A stretch of 64,000 nucleotides of DNA, taken from contig UGYN01000002.1 in NCBI GenBank assembly GCA_900457075.1, positions 4,526,001 to 4,590,000 on the forward strand. The letters are read 5' to 3'. Each line of letters opens with the position of its first letter. The stretch's first letter is position 1. The position numbers were made by a program, and so were the translations under genes. The stretch comes from Serratia quinivorans. Its GTDB lineage: Bacteria > Pseudomonadota > Gammaproteobacteria > Enterobacterales > Enterobacteriaceae. Shown piece after piece: positions 37,871 to 47,914 of the stretch. A model generated the notes under the pieces. That model worked only from the letters and a program-made list of their open reading frames with translations. It searched no databases and was not told the DNA's origin.

Positions 37871-39496
37871 GTGTTTAACCGAATCCGCGTCTCTACCAGT
37901 CTGTTTCTGTTGTTGATGACTTTTTGTGTTATGCAGTTGGCCACCAGCGGCCTGTCGTACACCGCTTTTCGTTCCGATAACCACAACCTGAATCTGATCA
38001 CCCTCGGCAGCCAGCAGCGAGATGCCCTCAGCCTGAGCTGGGTATCACTGTTACAGGCTCGCAATACGCTCAATCGCGCCGGAACCCGCGCGGCGCTCAA
38101 GCTGCCGCAGGATCAGGTCAATGCGCTGATGGGCAACGCACGCAGTTCACTGCAAAAAGCCGACCTCTATTTCAACCAGTTCCTGGCGGTACCGCGTAAC
38201 AGCGAACAGGAACAACAGCTGACGGAAACCACCAAGGCCAGCTATGACCGGCTGCGCAATACCCTTCGCGAGCTGATTGGCTTCCTGGAGAACGATAACC
38301 TGCAGGCGTTTATGGACCAGCCGACGCAGAAAACCCAGGACCTGTTTGAAGCCGATTTTGTCCAGTATCTGCAACTGGTGAGCGCCAACGTCAGTGAAGC
38401 CAATGCGGCGAATCAACGCTCCTTCACCCTGTCCGGCTGGCTGGTGGCCGGTGCGGTACTGATGCTGATCGTAGTCACCGGCAGTGCCATGTGGTGGCTG
38501 CGTAACATGTTGGTACGGCCGCTGAATATCATGCGCAGTCATTTTGACCGCATTGCCGCCGGCGATCTGGCCACGCCGATCCAGGTGTATGGCCGTAACG
38601 AAATCAGTCAATTGTTCGCCAGCCTGCAGCGTATGCAGCAGTCACTGATTGGCACCGTGGGTGCGGTACGCGACGGGGCGGAATCGATCCTGATTGGCCT
38701 GCAGGAAATTTCCGAGGGCAATAACGATCTCTCTTCCCGTACCGAGCAGCAGGCGGCCTCGCTGGAGGAAACCGCTGCCAGCATGGAGCAGTTGACCGCC
38801 ACGGTGAAACAGAATGCCGATAATGCACGCCAGGCTTCACAACTGGCGCGTGACGCCTCCACTACGGCGGCCAAGGGCGGCGAGCTGGCGGGCGACGTTG
38901 TCACCACCATGCACGACATTGCCAACAGTTCGCAGAAGATTGGCGCTATTACCAGCGTGATCGACGGCATTGCCTTCCAGACCAATATCCTGGCGTTGAA
39001 CGCGGCGGTTGAAGCGGCGCGTGCCGGTGAGCAGGGCAGAGGTTTTGCGGTGGTGGCCGGTGAAGTACGCAATCTGGCGCAGCGAAGTGCGCAGGCGGCG
39101 AAAGAAATCAAAGGCCTGATCGACGAGTCGGTCAGTCGCGTCAAGCAAGGGTCGGTGCTGGTGGAAAACTCCGGTGCCACCATGCAGGACATCGTGCGTT
39201 CGGTCACCCGGGTGACCGACATTATGGGAGAGATCGCCTCGGCGTCTGATGAGCAGAGCCGCGGCATCGAACAGGTGACGCAGGCGGTCACCCAGATGGA
39301 TCAGGTTACACAACAAAATGCCGCGTTGGTGGAGGAGGCAGCCTCGGCGGCCGTCGCGCTGGAAGAACAGGCGATTACCCTGGCCGACGCGGTGTCGGTA
39401 TTCCGCCTGGCGGACGATAACTTCACCGCCCCGGCCAACTCTCAAAACGCAGTTTCACCCGTGGTAAAGGAAGCCCCAGATTGTCAAACCGCATAA
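37871..39496 (+). CDS. Methyl-accepting chemotaxis protein (second receptor, no NWETF tail)
   Basis: Second chemoreceptor, 541 residues with the same domain order as its neighbour. It starts at GTG 37871 behind a strong AAGGAGG. The signalling and methylation regions are almost identical to the first receptor ([40 protein letters not shown]), while the periplasmic domain differs. It ends in APDCQTA without the CheR/CheB-binding pentapeptide, so it should behave as a low-abundance, assistance-dependent receptor like Tap or Trg. Confidence 0.95.
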   Translation: MFNRIRVSTSLFLLLMTFCVMQLATSGLSYTAFRSDNHNLNLITLGSQQRDALSLSWVSLLQARNTLNRAGTRAALKLPQDQVNALMGNARSSLQKADLYFNQFLAVPRNSEQEQQLTETTKASYDRLRNTLRELIGFLENDNLQAFMDQPTQKTQDLFEADFVQYLQLVSANVSEANAANQRSFTLSGWLVAGAVLMLIVVTGSAMWWLRNMLVRPLNIMRSHFDRIAAGDLATPIQVYGRNEISQLFASLQRMQQSLIGTVGAVRDGAESILIGLQEISEGNNDLSSRTEQQAASLEETAASMEQLTATVKQNADNARQASQLARDASTTAAKGGELAGDVVTTMHDIANSSQKIGAITSVIDGIAFQTNILALNAAVEAARAGEQGRGFAVVAGEVRNLAQRSAQAAKEIKGLIDESVSRVKQGSVLVENSGATMQDIVRSVTRVTDIMGEIASASDEQSRGIEQVTQAVTQMDQVTQQNAALVEEAASAAVALEEQAITLADAVSVFRLADDNFTAPANSQNAVSPVVKEAPDCQTA

Positions 39497-39524
39497 GCAG
39501 CCCGTTTTTATTGAGTGAGATGGT

Positions 39525-40397
39525 ATGAAGCCGGCACCCTCGACCCCTAACCGAGACCCTGCGACATTATTGACGCAGATGGTACAGCGTCTGCCGTTGC
39601 TGGATGTGCATTTCCGCCGTATCAGCCAGCTGATTTACCAGCGCGCCGGTATCGTGCTGGCAGAGCACAAACGCGAGATGGTTTACAACCGTTTGGTACG
39701 ACGTCTGCGACTGTTGGGCCTGAACGATTTTGGTGACTATCTGGCGCTATTGGAAAGCGATCCGAACAGCGCCGAATGGCAGGCGTTTATCAACGCGCTG
39801 ACCACCAACCTGACGGCTTTTTTCCGCGAAGCGCATCACTTCCCGATCCTGGCGGAGCATGCGCGTCAGCGGCCTAACGGTTATTGCGTGTGGAGCACTG
39901 CGGCATCGACCGGCGAAGAGCCTTATTCGATCGCCATCACGCTCAGTGAAGTGCTGGGACAACGCGCTACCGGTTGCCAGGTGTGGGCCAGCGACATCGA
40001 TACTCAGGTGCTGGAAAAGGCCGAAGCGGGCGTTTATCGCCAGGAAGACTTACGCACCCTGACGCCGACGCAGATGCAGCGTTATTTCCTGCGCGGCACC
40101 GGGCCGCATCAGGGGTTGGTGCGGGTGCGGCCGGAACTGGCGGGGCGGGTGAACTTTCAGTCGCTCAATCTGTTGGCCCCTGAATGGGCACTGCCGGGGC
40201 AATTTGACGCCATTTTCTGCCGCAACGTGATGATCTATTTCGATAAGGCGACACAGGAGCGCATTCTGCGTCGCTTCGTGCCCTTGCTTAAACCTGGGGG
40301 CCTGATGTTTGCCGGCCATTCAGAGAACTTCAGCCAGATCAGCCGGGATTTCTACTTGCGTGGGCAGACCGTGTATGGCCTGACCAAGGAGAGGTAA
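39525..40397 (+). CDS. cheR: Chemotaxis methyltransferase CheR
   Basis: SAM-dependent methylation of receptor glutamates. 290 residues. An N-terminal helical domain (about 15-95) precedes the Rossmann domain with [30 protein letters not shown] and [13 protein letters not shown]. Its stop overlaps the cheB start (TAATG at 40397), coupling the two opposing enzymes. Confidence 0.97.
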   Translation: MKPAPSTPNRDPATLLTQMVQRLPLLDVHFRRISQLIYQRAGIVLAEHKREMVYNRLVRRLRLLGLNDFGDYLALLESDPNSAEWQAFINALTTNLTAFFREAHHFPILAEHARQRPNGYCVWSTAASTGEEPYSIAITLSEVLGQRATGCQVWASDIDTQVLEKAEAGVYRQEDLRTLTPTQMQRYFLRGTGPHQGLVRVRPELAGRVNFQSLNLLAPEWALPGQFDAIFCRNVMIYFDKATQERILRRFVPLLKPGGLMFAGHSENFSQISRDFYLRGQTVYGLTKER

Positions 40398-41446
40398 TGA
40401 ATAAAATCAGAGTATTGTGCGTGGACGACTCGGCCCTGATGCGGCAGTTGATGACCGAAATCGTCAACAGTCACCCCGATATGGAAATGGTGGCGAGCGC
40501 GCCGGATCCGCTGGTCGCACGCGATCTGATCAAAAAATTTAACCCACAGGTGCTGACGCTGGACGTCGAAATGCCGCGCATGGATGGCCTCGATTTCCTT
40601 GAGAAACTGATGCGTCTGCGGCCGATGCCGGTGGTGATGGTGTCGTCACTGACGGGCAAGGGTTCAGAAATTACGCTGCGTGCTCTGGAGCTGGGGGCGG
40701 TCGATTTCGTCACCAAACCGCAGTTGGGTATTCGTGAAGGCATGCTGGCCTACAGCGAACTGATTGCCGAAAAAATCCGCACGGCGGCCAAGGCGCGGTT
40801 ACCACAGCGCTCCAGCAGCCCGGCCCCGGCGATCCTCAGTCATGCGCCACTGTTGAGTAGTGAAAAACTGATCGCCATCGGCGCCTCTACCGGTGGTACC
40901 GAAGCGATCCGTCAGGTGCTGCAGCCGTTGCCGGCCACCAGTCCGGCGCTGTTGATTACCCAGCACATGCCGCCGGGCTTTACCCGTTCGTTTGCCGAAC
41001 GACTGAACAAACTGTGCCAGATCACGGTGAAAGAGGCCGAAGACGGCGAACGCGTGCTGCCGGGCCATGCCTATATCGCACCGGGCGATCGCCATCTGGA
41101 GTTGTCCCGCAGCGGAGCGAATTACCAGGTGAAACTGCACGATGGCCCGGCGGTCAATCGCCACCGGCCTTCGGTGGACGTGCTGTTCCGTTCGGTCGCG
41201 CAGTACGCCGGACGCAATGCCGTGGGCGTGATCCTGACCGGCATGGGCAATGACGGCGCGATGGGCATGCTGGAAATGCATCGCGCCGGGGCTTATACCC
41301 TGGCGCAGAACGAAGCCAGTTGCGTGGTATTCGGTATGCCGCGCGAGGCGATTGCTACCGGTGGCGTCAATGAAGTGGTGGAACTGGAGCGCATGAGCCA
41401 ACGCATGCTGGCGCAAATTGCCGGTGGCCAAGCATTACGTATTTAA
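40397..41446 (+). CDS. cheB: Chemotaxis response regulator / methylesterase CheB
   Basis: Demethylates and deamidates receptors when phosphorylated. 349 residues. The receiver domain carries Asp56 in [15 protein letters not shown], a linker lies at about 135-150, and the esterase domain shows the triad Ser in [10 protein letters not shown], His in ITQHMPPGF and Asp in MGNDGAMGM. All residues needed for both activities are present. Confidence 0.97.
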   Translation: MNKIRVLCVDDSALMRQLMTEIVNSHPDMEMVASAPDPLVARDLIKKFNPQVLTLDVEMPRMDGLDFLEKLMRLRPMPVVMVSSLTGKGSEITLRALELGAVDFVTKPQLGIREGMLAYSELIAEKIRTAAKARLPQRSSSPAPAILSHAPLLSSEKLIAIGASTGGTEAIRQVLQPLPATSPALLITQHMPPGFTRSFAERLNKLCQITVKEAEDGERVLPGHAYIAPGDRHLELSRSGANYQVKLHDGPAVNRHRPSVDVLFRSVAQYAGRNAVGVILTGMGNDGAMGMLEMHRAGAYTLAQNEASCVVFGMPREAIATGGVNEVVELERMSQRMLAQIAGGQALRI

Positions 41447-41490
41447 TTTTATGTTGCCGCCCGATGGCGGCAGTTGTTTTGCATCTTTAA

Positions 41491-41901
<411 letters not shown>

Positions 41902-41912
41902 GGAGAGGGGCG

Positions 41913-42557
41913 ATGAGAGACATTCCAATGCCTGCCAGCGATGCGGCAACCGCGGGAGAGATTATCTCCCGCATTGGCCAACTGACGCGCATGTTGCGCG
42001 ACAGCATGCGCGAACTGGGGCTTGATCAGGCGATCGCCCAGGCGGCAGAGGCAATCCCGGATGCACGCGATCGTCTGGATTACGTGGTCACCATGACGGC
42101 GCAGGCAGCGGAACGGGCGTTGAACTGTGTGGAAGCCGCGCAACCGCGTCAGGCGTCGCTGGAATCAGAGGCCAAGGCGTTAAAAGGCCGCTGGGACGAC
42201 TGGTTCGCCGATCCGATTGAGCTGGACGATGCGCGCGAACTGGTCACCGACACCCGTCAATACCTGGAGCAGGTGCCGGAGCATACGTCATTCACCAATG
42301 CCCAGTTGCTGGAAATCATGATGGCACAGGACTTCCAGGACCTGACCGGTCAGGTGATCAAACGCATGATGGACGTGGTGCAGGAGATTGAAAAGCAGTT
42401 GCTGATGGTGCTGATGGAAAATATCCCAGAACAGCCGGCGAAAGAGAAAAAGCCGAACGACAACCTGCTTAATGGCCCACAGCTCGACCAGAACGGTGCC
42501 GGTGTGATCGCCAACCAGGCGCAGGTGGACGACCTGCTCGACAGCCTGGGTTTCTGA
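41913..42557 (+). CDS. cheZ: CheY-P phosphatase CheZ
   Basis: Dephosphorylates CheY-P. 214 residues, forming a long helical hairpin. The catalytic glutamine region [20 protein letters not shown] is conserved, and the C-terminal CheY-binding peptide [10 protein letters not shown] is intact. It is 11 bp after cheY. A GC-rich hairpin (42564-42590) follows the stop. Confidence 0.97.
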   Translation: MRDIPMPASDAATAGEIISRIGQLTRMLRDSMRELGLDQAIAQAAEAIPDARDRLDYVVTMTAQAAERALNCVEAAQPRQASLESEAKALKGRWDDWFADPIELDDARELVTDTRQYLEQVPEHTSFTNAQLLEIMMAQDFQDLTGQVIKRMMDVVQEIEKQLLMVLMENIPEQPAKEKKPNDNLLNGPQLDQNGAGVIANQAQVDDLLDSLGF

Positions 42558-42563
42558 GGTTCT

Positions 42564-42590
42564 CTGGGGCGCGGCTTTGCTGCGTCCCAG
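42564..42590 (+). terminator. Hairpin after cheZ
   Basis: CTGGGGCGC (42564-42572) pairs with GCGTCCCAG (42582-42590), nine pairs including one G-T. No clear T-run follows. It marks the end of the receptor-cheRBYZ message and resembles the GC-rich palindromes elsewhere between genes in this window. Confidence 0.5.
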
Positions 42591-42733
42591 GTATCAGAAA
42601 GGGTCTTAACGCTGGGTCATTCACTCATCCCGCAAATAACCCGTCTTTTTCCCCGCTGTTCCATCAATGAAATCCGCGATTTTTTGGCATGCTGGCGGCA
42701 ATTTTATTCCCTCCCGGCACAGGAAGCGCATCC

Positions 42734-43885
42734 GTGGCTGAAGACAGCGATCTGGAAAAGAGCGAGGCCCCCACACCCCACCGGGTGGAAAAGGCGCGCG
42801 AAGATGGCCAGATCCCGCGTTCGCGCGAGTTGACGTCGGTGTTGATGCTGGTGGCGGGCTTATCGATCATCTGGGTGGCTGGCAGCAATATGTCGCAACA
42901 GTTGGCGATGATGCTGACGCAGGGCCTGAATTTCGATCACAGCATGGTCAGCAACGATAAACAGATGCTGCGCCAACTGGGGATGCTGTTACGCCAGGCG
43001 GTATGGGCGCTGTTGCCGGTGATGGCAGGATTGACGCTGGTGGCCATCACAGCGCCGATGCTGCTCGGCGGCCTGCTGCTCAGTGGCAAATCGCTCAAGT
43101 TCGATTTAAAGCGCATGAATCCGCTGTCCGGTCTGAAACGGATCTTTTCCAGCCAGGTATTGGCGGAGCTGCTAAAGGGCATCCTGAAGGCGACGCTGGT
43201 GGGCTGGGTCACCGGTTTATATCTGTGGCACAACTGGGCGGCGATGCTGCATCTGGTAACGCAACAGCCGCTCGACGCGCTCGCTAATGCGCTGCAGATG
43301 ATCATATTTTGCGGTTTGCTGGTGGTGCTGGCGCTAACGCCGATGGTGGCGTTTGACGTGTTTTATCAGCTGTGGAGTCACTTCAAAAAGTTGAAGATGA
43401 CCAAGCAGGACATCCGTGACGAGTTCAAGGACCAGGAGGGCGATCCGCACGTCAAAGGGCGTATTCGCCAACAGCAGCGTGCCATCGCCAGGCGGCGCAT
43501 GATGGCCGATGTGCCCAAGGCCGACGTTATCGTCACCAACCCAACCCATTACGCCGTCGCACTGCAGTACAACGACAAAAAAATGAGCGCGCCGAAGGTG
43601 CTGGCCAAGGGCGCCGGCGAAATTGCGCTGCGTATCCGCGAACTGGGTATGGAACACCGCATCCCGATGCTGGAGGCACCGCCGCTGGCGCGTGCGCTGT
43701 ATCGACACAGTGAGATTGGACAACACATTCCCGCCACCCTGTATGCCGCCGTGGCCGAAGTTCTGGCCTGGGTTTACCAGCTAAGACGCTGGCGGCGCGA
43801 AGGTGGGCTGATCCCGAAAAAACCTGAACGTTTACCGGTGCCGGAAGCACTGGATTTTGCTGGAGAAAGTGACACTAATGGCTAA
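42734..43885 (+). CDS. flhB: Flagellar export switch protein FlhB
   Basis: Export-gate subunit that switches secretion from hook to filament proteins. 383 residues, against 382 in E. coli. Four membrane spans (about 30-215) are followed by a cytoplasmic domain with the self-cleavage motif NPTH (Asn269). The start is GTG 42734, with AGGAAG 7 bases upstream and SEAPTPHRVEKAREDGQ close behind; an ATG at 42689 would add 15 unlikely residues. The last 8 bp overlap flhA. Confidence 0.97.
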   Translation: MAEDSDLEKSEAPTPHRVEKAREDGQIPRSRELTSVLMLVAGLSIIWVAGSNMSQQLAMMLTQGLNFDHSMVSNDKQMLRQLGMLLRQAVWALLPVMAGLTLVAITAPMLLGGLLLSGKSLKFDLKRMNPLSGLKRIFSSQVLAELLKGILKATLVGWVTGLYLWHNWAAMLHLVTQQPLDALANALQMIIFCGLLVVLALTPMVAFDVFYQLWSHFKKLKMTKQDIRDEFKDQEGDPHVKGRIRQQQRAIARRRMMADVPKADVIVTNPTHYAVALQYNDKKMSAPKVLAKGAGEIALRIRELGMEHRIPMLEAPPLARALYRHSEIGQHIPATLYAAVAEVLAWVYQLRRWRREGGLIPKKPERLPVPEALDFAGESDTNG

Positions 43886-45956
43886 TTTGGCCGCCCTGCT
43901 TCGTTTGCCGGGCAGTTTTAAAGATACGCAGTGGCAGGTATTGGCCGGCCCGATACTGATTCTGATGATCCTGTCGATGATGGTGCTGCCGTTGCCGGCA
44001 TTTATCCTCGATCTGTTGTTCACCTTCAATATTGCCTTGTCGATCATGGTGCTGCTGGTAGCGATGTTTACCCAGCGCACGCTGGAATTTGCCGCATTCC
44101 CTACCATCTTGCTGTTCTCGACCTTACTGCGCCTGTCGCTCAACGTAGCCTCGACGCGCATCATCCTGATGGAAGGGCATACCGGTTCCGCCGCTGCCGG
44201 GCGTGTGGTGGAAGCCTTCGGCCACTTCCTGGTGGGTGGTAACTTCGCCATCGGTATTGTGGTGTTTATCATTCTGGTGCTGATCAACTTTATGGTTATC
44301 ACCAAGGGTGCCGGACGTATCGCCGAAGTAGGCGCGCGTTTTGTACTGGACGGCATGCCGGGTAAGCAGATGGCGATCGATGCCGATCTCAACGCCGGTT
44401 TGATCGGTGAAGAAGAAGCGAAAAAACGCCGTTCTGAAGTTACGCAGGAGGCCGACTTCTACGGCTCAATGGACGGTGCCAGTAAGTTCGTTCGTGGCGA
44501 TGCGGTCGCCGGCCTGATGATCATGATACTGAACGTGGTCGGTGGTCTGCTGGTCGGGGTGATCCAGCACGGGATGGAAGTGGGTACGGCAGCGGAAACC
44601 TATACCTTGCTGACTATCGGTGACGGCCTGGTGGCGCAGATCCCGGCGTTGGTTATTTCGACTGCGGCCGGCGTTATCGTGACCCGCGTGGCGACCGATC
44701 AGGATGTCGGCGAGCAAATGGTCGGCCAACTGTTCAACAATCCGCGCGTAATGTTACTCAGCGCCGCCGTGCTCGGCCTGCTTGGCATGGTGCCGGGGAT
44801 GCCGAACCTGGTCTTCCTGCTGTTCACCGCCGCTCTGTTGGGGTTGGCCTGGTGGCTGCGCGGGCGCGATCAGCAAGCTCCCAAAGAGCAGGAAGCGCCG
44901 ATAACGCAGGACAACCCGCAGGCGGTAGAAGCCAGTTGGTCTGACGTGCAGTTGGAAGATCCGTTGGGGATGGAGGTCGGTTACCGATTGATCCCGATGG
45001 TAGATTTCCAGCAGAACGGCGAACTCCTTGGCCGTATCCGCGGTATCCGTAAAAAGTTCGCGCAGGAGATGGGCTACCTGCCGCCGGTGGTACACATTCG
45101 CGACAACCTCGAATTACCGCCAGCCAGTTACCGCATCCTGATGAAGGGAGTAGAAATCGGCAGCGGCGAAGCCCAACCGGGACGTTGGCTGGCGATTAAC
45201 CCAGGCAACGCGGTGGGTGAATTGGCGGGGGATAAAACCACCGACCCGGCGTTTGGGCTGGAAGCGGTATGGATTGACAGCGCGCTGCGTGAGCAGGCGC
45301 AGATCCAGGGCTTTACCGTGGTAGAAGCCAGCACCGTGGTGGCGACCCACCTGAATCATCTGATTGGTCAATTCGCCAGCGAGCTGTTTGGTCGACAGGA
45401 AACGCAGCAGCTGTTGGATCGCGTAGCGCAGGACATGCCGAAACTGACTGAAGATTTCGTGCCGGGCGTGGTGACGCTGACCACGTTGCAGAAGGTGTTG
45501 CAGAACCTGCTGACGGAGCGAGTTTCGATCCGCGATATGCGCACCATTATTGAAACTCTGGCGGAGCATGCACCGACGCAAACCGACCCCTATGAACTGA
45601 CCACCGTGGTGCGGGTCGCGTTGGGACGAGCCATCACCCAGCAGTGGTTCCCGGGCAACGGTGAAATTCAGGTCATTGGTCTGGACACCCAGCTTGAACG
45701 CTTGTTATTGCAGGCGTTGCAGGGCGGTGGCGGTCTGGAACCGGGGTTGGCGGATCGTCTGCTGGAGCAGGCCAAACAGGCGTTGCAACGTCAGGAAATG
45801 TTAAGTGCGCCGCCGGTGCTGTTGGTGAACCATGCGCTGCGGGCCTTGCTGGCACGCTTCCTGCGCCGTAGTTTGCCGCAATTGGTGGTGCTGTCGAATC
45901 TGGAAATCAACGACGACCGTCAAATCCGCATGACCTCGACCATTGGGGCCGCATAA
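43878..45956 (+). CDS. flhA: Flagellar export protein FlhA
   Basis: Core of the export gate and docking platform for substrates with chaperones. 692 residues, identical in length to E. coli. Eight membrane spans lie in the first half, with a conserved FHIPEP-family segment (AGRIAEVGARFVLDGMPGKQ). The four-subdomain cytoplasmic part starts around residue 330. ATG 43878 matches the E. coli start and overlaps the flhB end. Confidence 0.98.
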   Translation: MANLAALLRLPGSFKDTQWQVLAGPILILMILSMMVLPLPAFILDLLFTFNIALSIMVLLVAMFTQRTLEFAAFPTILLFSTLLRLSLNVASTRIILMEGHTGSAAAGRVVEAFGHFLVGGNFAIGIVVFIILVLINFMVITKGAGRIAEVGARFVLDGMPGKQMAIDADLNAGLIGEEEAKKRRSEVTQEADFYGSMDGASKFVRGDAVAGLMIMILNVVGGLLVGVIQHGMEVGTAAETYTLLTIGDGLVAQIPALVISTAAGVIVTRVATDQDVGEQMVGQLFNNPRVMLLSAAVLGLLGMVPGMPNLVFLLFTAALLGLAWWLRGRDQQAPKEQEAPITQDNPQAVEASWSDVQLEDPLGMEVGYRLIPMVDFQQNGELLGRIRGIRKKFAQEMGYLPPVVHIRDNLELPPASYRILMKGVEIGSGEAQPGRWLAINPGNAVGELAGDKTTDPAFGLEAVWIDSALREQAQIQGFTVVEASTVVATHLNHLIGQFASELFGRQETQQLLDRVAQDMPKLTEDFVPGVVTLTTLQKVLQNLLTERVSIRDMRTIIETLAEHAPTQTDPYELTTVVRVALGRAITQQWFPGNGEIQVIGLDTQLERLLLQALQGGGGLEPGLADRLLEQAKQALQRQEMLSAPPVLLVNHALRALLARFLRRSLPQLVVLSNLEINDDRQIRMTSTIGAA

Positions 45957-46360
45957 TGAAATACAGCATGGCGATAATCTGCCTGTTGGCTCCGCTGAGC
46001 CTGCAGGCGGCGTCCGGTTCCTGGGTAGCCGACAGCGTGGGTGCCACGCTGGAACATGGCGGGGAACGGGGAGAGTCACCGGGGCTGCGTGCACCTAACG
46101 AGTTACCGAATGCCAATGCGCGTATAACCAGCGTCAGTTGGCGTTACCGGTTGCTGGCCACCGAACCGGCCGGTATGCAGGTGCAGCTTTGCAGCTTGAC
46201 CCGTTGCATTGCGCTGAGCGGCGGCAGTGGCAGCAGTACCGGGTTACAGGGCGAACCGGCCAACGCCGAGCTGCGTTTTGTCTACTATGTGCAGGCGCGG
46301 GGCAGTTTGAACCCACCGCTGCGGGTGATCAGCAATCAGGTGATTGTCAATTACCAGTAA
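45956..46360 (+). CDS. flhE: Flagellar periplasmic protein FlhE
   Basis: Periplasmic protein that in Salmonella limits proton leakage through the export apparatus. 134 residues. The signal peptide MKYSMAIICLLAPLSLQAAS is clear. WRYRLLATEPAGMQVQLC and two cysteines (QLCSLTRC) match the family. TAATG coupling with flhA at 45956. It ends 4 bp from the convergent HTH gene. Confidence 0.93.
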   Translation: MKYSMAIICLLAPLSLQAASGSWVADSVGATLEHGGERGESPGLRAPNELPNANARITSVSWRYRLLATEPAGMQVQLCSLTRCIALSGGSGSSTGLQGEPANAELRFVYYVQARGSLNPPLRVISNQVIVNYQ

Positions 46361-46364
46361 CGGT

Positions 46365-46667
46365 CTAGGCGAGGATCGCCAGACCGTTGCGATCGACCAG
46401 CGAAAGAAGCTTCATGGCGGCGGAGTTGGGCACGGCTTCGCCACGCTCCCATTTTTGCACCGCCTTTTTGCTGACGTTCAGATGCAAGGCAAACACCGGC
46501 TGGCTGACGTTTTCACGCTCGCGCAGGGCGCGGATGTCCGCTGGAGTATATTGTTTGACCGGGCGTAAACACAGCATGTCGAAGGTGCGCATGGTGCTGG
46601 CATCAACAAATCCTGCCTGATGCAGTTCTTGGACTTCCTGATGGATCTCAGCAAGGATCTTGCTCAT
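46365..46667 (-). CDS. HTH (XRE/HigA-like) regulator without visible toxin partner
   Basis: 100 residues. The C-terminal Cro/C1-type helix-turn-helix (about 40-95: PADIRALRERENVSQPVFALHL, SKKAVQKWERGEAVPNS) matches HigA/NadS-type antitoxins. These are usually encoded just after a RelE/HigB-like toxin. The 300 bp upstream (46668-46984) contains no such frame, so it is either an orphan antitoxin or a lone repressor. It breaks up the flagellar cluster between flhE and flgN, pointing to a small insertion. Confidence 0.85.
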   Translation of the reverse strand: MSKILAEIHQEVQELHQAGFVDASTMRTFDMLCLRPVKQYTPADIRALRERENVSQPVFALHLNVSKKAVQKWERGEAVPNSAAMKLLSLVDRNGLAILA

Positions 46668-46984
46668 AGGTCAGTCTCCTTAACCTCTTGTCATTAACCA
46701 ACTGATAAAGCCTGAAAGGCGAATAGTCCAGATAAAGGTAGATATCGATCATTCACTCCCCCTCAGGAATTATCCCCTTATAGGGTATAGATCAAGTAAT
46801 TTAAAAACCAACACAGGGTGGAGGAACTGCATGGGAGAGGACAGGCGGAAATGCCAGGTTTGCGTAGTGTTACGAATACAAAATCAGAGGGCTGGATAAA
46901 GTGGCAATTGAAGTGCGAGTTGTCTCGCAATAGGGGAGACACACCCGGCGGAACGGTGACATGACCGGGTGAAGTTTGGTTGAT
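46668..46984. other. Gene-free gap between the HTH gene and flgN
   Basis: 317 bp with no credible ORF on either strand. It contains hairpins TGTCTC/GAGACA (46921-46926 and 46936-46941) and CACCCGG/CCGGGTG (46942-46948 and 46965-46971) downstream of flgN, which could end the flgMN transcript. A TATCCC...GGGTATA imperfect palindrome near 46770-46790 is a possible operator for the HTH protein. Confidence 0.5.
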
Positions 46985-47419
46985 CTAAACGCCGATTTTT
47001 CGCCCCAGCAGGCTGGCGTTACGCGACTGGCCATCCGGGCCGTACAGCGATTTGTTTTGCTTGCTCAGGATCGCCAGCGCCTGGGCGTTGTGATCGATCT
47101 GCTGATTGAGCAGCATGCCGTTATGCTGGTTTTTTTCCCGCAGCAGTTGGCTGAGCGACTGCACCCGTTGCCAGGCGTCTGCCAGGCGCGGATGAGCGGA
47201 ATAGGGGGCTTGTTGCCCCAATGCACTTTCCAATTTCAGTCGCTGCTGTTCCAGGTAGTTTACCGTAGCCAGCAGTTGGCTCTTGGCGTCGGTGGCACGT
47301 TGCAGTGCCACGCCGGGCAATTGGCCGGAGCACAGCAAATGATGTTCTTCCGCCAGCACCGTATCCAGCGCTTGCAGGGTTTCCAGCAGCTTATTAATCA
47401 GTTGCGCCAGATTTTCCAT
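46985..47419 (-). CDS. flgN: Flagellar export chaperone FlgN
   Basis: Chaperone for the hook-filament junction proteins FlgK and FlgL. 144 residues, almost wholly helical. MENLAQLINKLLETLQALD at the start and NQQIDHNAQALAIL near the C-terminus are typical. It follows flgM by 46 bp and should be transcribed from the sigma-28 site upstream of flgM. Confidence 0.94.
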   Translation of the reverse strand: MENLAQLINKLLETLQALDTVLAEEHHLLCSGQLPGVALQRATDAKSQLLATVNYLEQQRLKLESALGQQAPYSAHPRLADAWQRVQSLSQLLREKNQHNGMLLNQQIDHNAQALAILSKQNKSLYGPDGQSRNASLLGRKIGV

Positions 47420-47465
47420 TACGATAAATCACCTTTCAAAGAGTTCCGGATGTTTAACCTGGCGG

Positions 47466-47792
47466 TCAAACCTTTGGCGATGGGTTGCCGTTCGACATCC
47501 ACTGGGCATCGCTTTGCACGTCCTGCAGCAATGCATCGGCAATTTTGCCGGCATCCATTTTCAGTTCGCCGTTGCGGATCGCCTGTTTGATGGCGTCCAC
47601 CCGGTTCATATCAATATCCTGCGTTCCCGGTTGCATCAGGCGCGCTTGCGCGTCGCTCAATTTTACCTGGGTGCCGCTGACGGCGCTTTCCGTCTGGGCG
47701 GTTTTACGTGGCTGAAGTTGATTCTCCGCCGGCGTTTCACGCGCTTGCACCGTGGGAACGGGTTGCAGCCGCTGGGTGCGATCGATACTCAT
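47466..47792 (-). CDS. flgM: Anti-sigma-28 factor FlgM
   Basis: Holds FliA inactive until it is exported through the completed hook. 108 residues, slightly longer than the 97 of Salmonella. [12 protein letters not shown] at the start and [10 protein letters not shown] followed by [19 protein letters not shown] are diagnostic. ATG 47792 is preferred, with GGAG 8 bases upstream; a TTG two codons earlier is unlikely. Confidence 0.95.
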   Translation of the reverse strand: MSIDRTQRLQPVPTVQARETPAENQLQPRKTAQTESAVSGTQVKLSDAQARLMQPGTQDIDMNRVDAIKQAIRNGELKMDAGKIADALLQDVQSDAQWMSNGNPSPKV

Positions 47793-47882
47793 GGTCAATC
47801 TCCATCAATGCCGTCACCTGGCAGGCAATGGCTGATATTTTTTGTGGCCCTGGCGGCCAATAAAATACTGCTTATGACTTTG

Positions 47883-47909
47883 TTATCGGCAAGGTTTGAT
47901 AAACCTTTA
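47883..47909 (-). promoter_or_regulatory. Sigma-28 promoter upstream of flgM
   Basis: On the minus strand, TAAAGGTT (47909-47902), 11-bp spacer, GCCGATAA (47890-47883). It lies 91 bp before the flgM ATG, and its -35 abuts the end of flgA. It provides the class 3 transcription of flgMN in addition to read-through from flgA. Confidence 0.9.
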
Positions 47910-47914
47910 CTTAT

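Noticed and set aside
46365..46667. A complete toxin-antitoxin pair at the HTH gene
   Set aside because: No second frame of toxin size lies on the same strand within 300 bp on either side.
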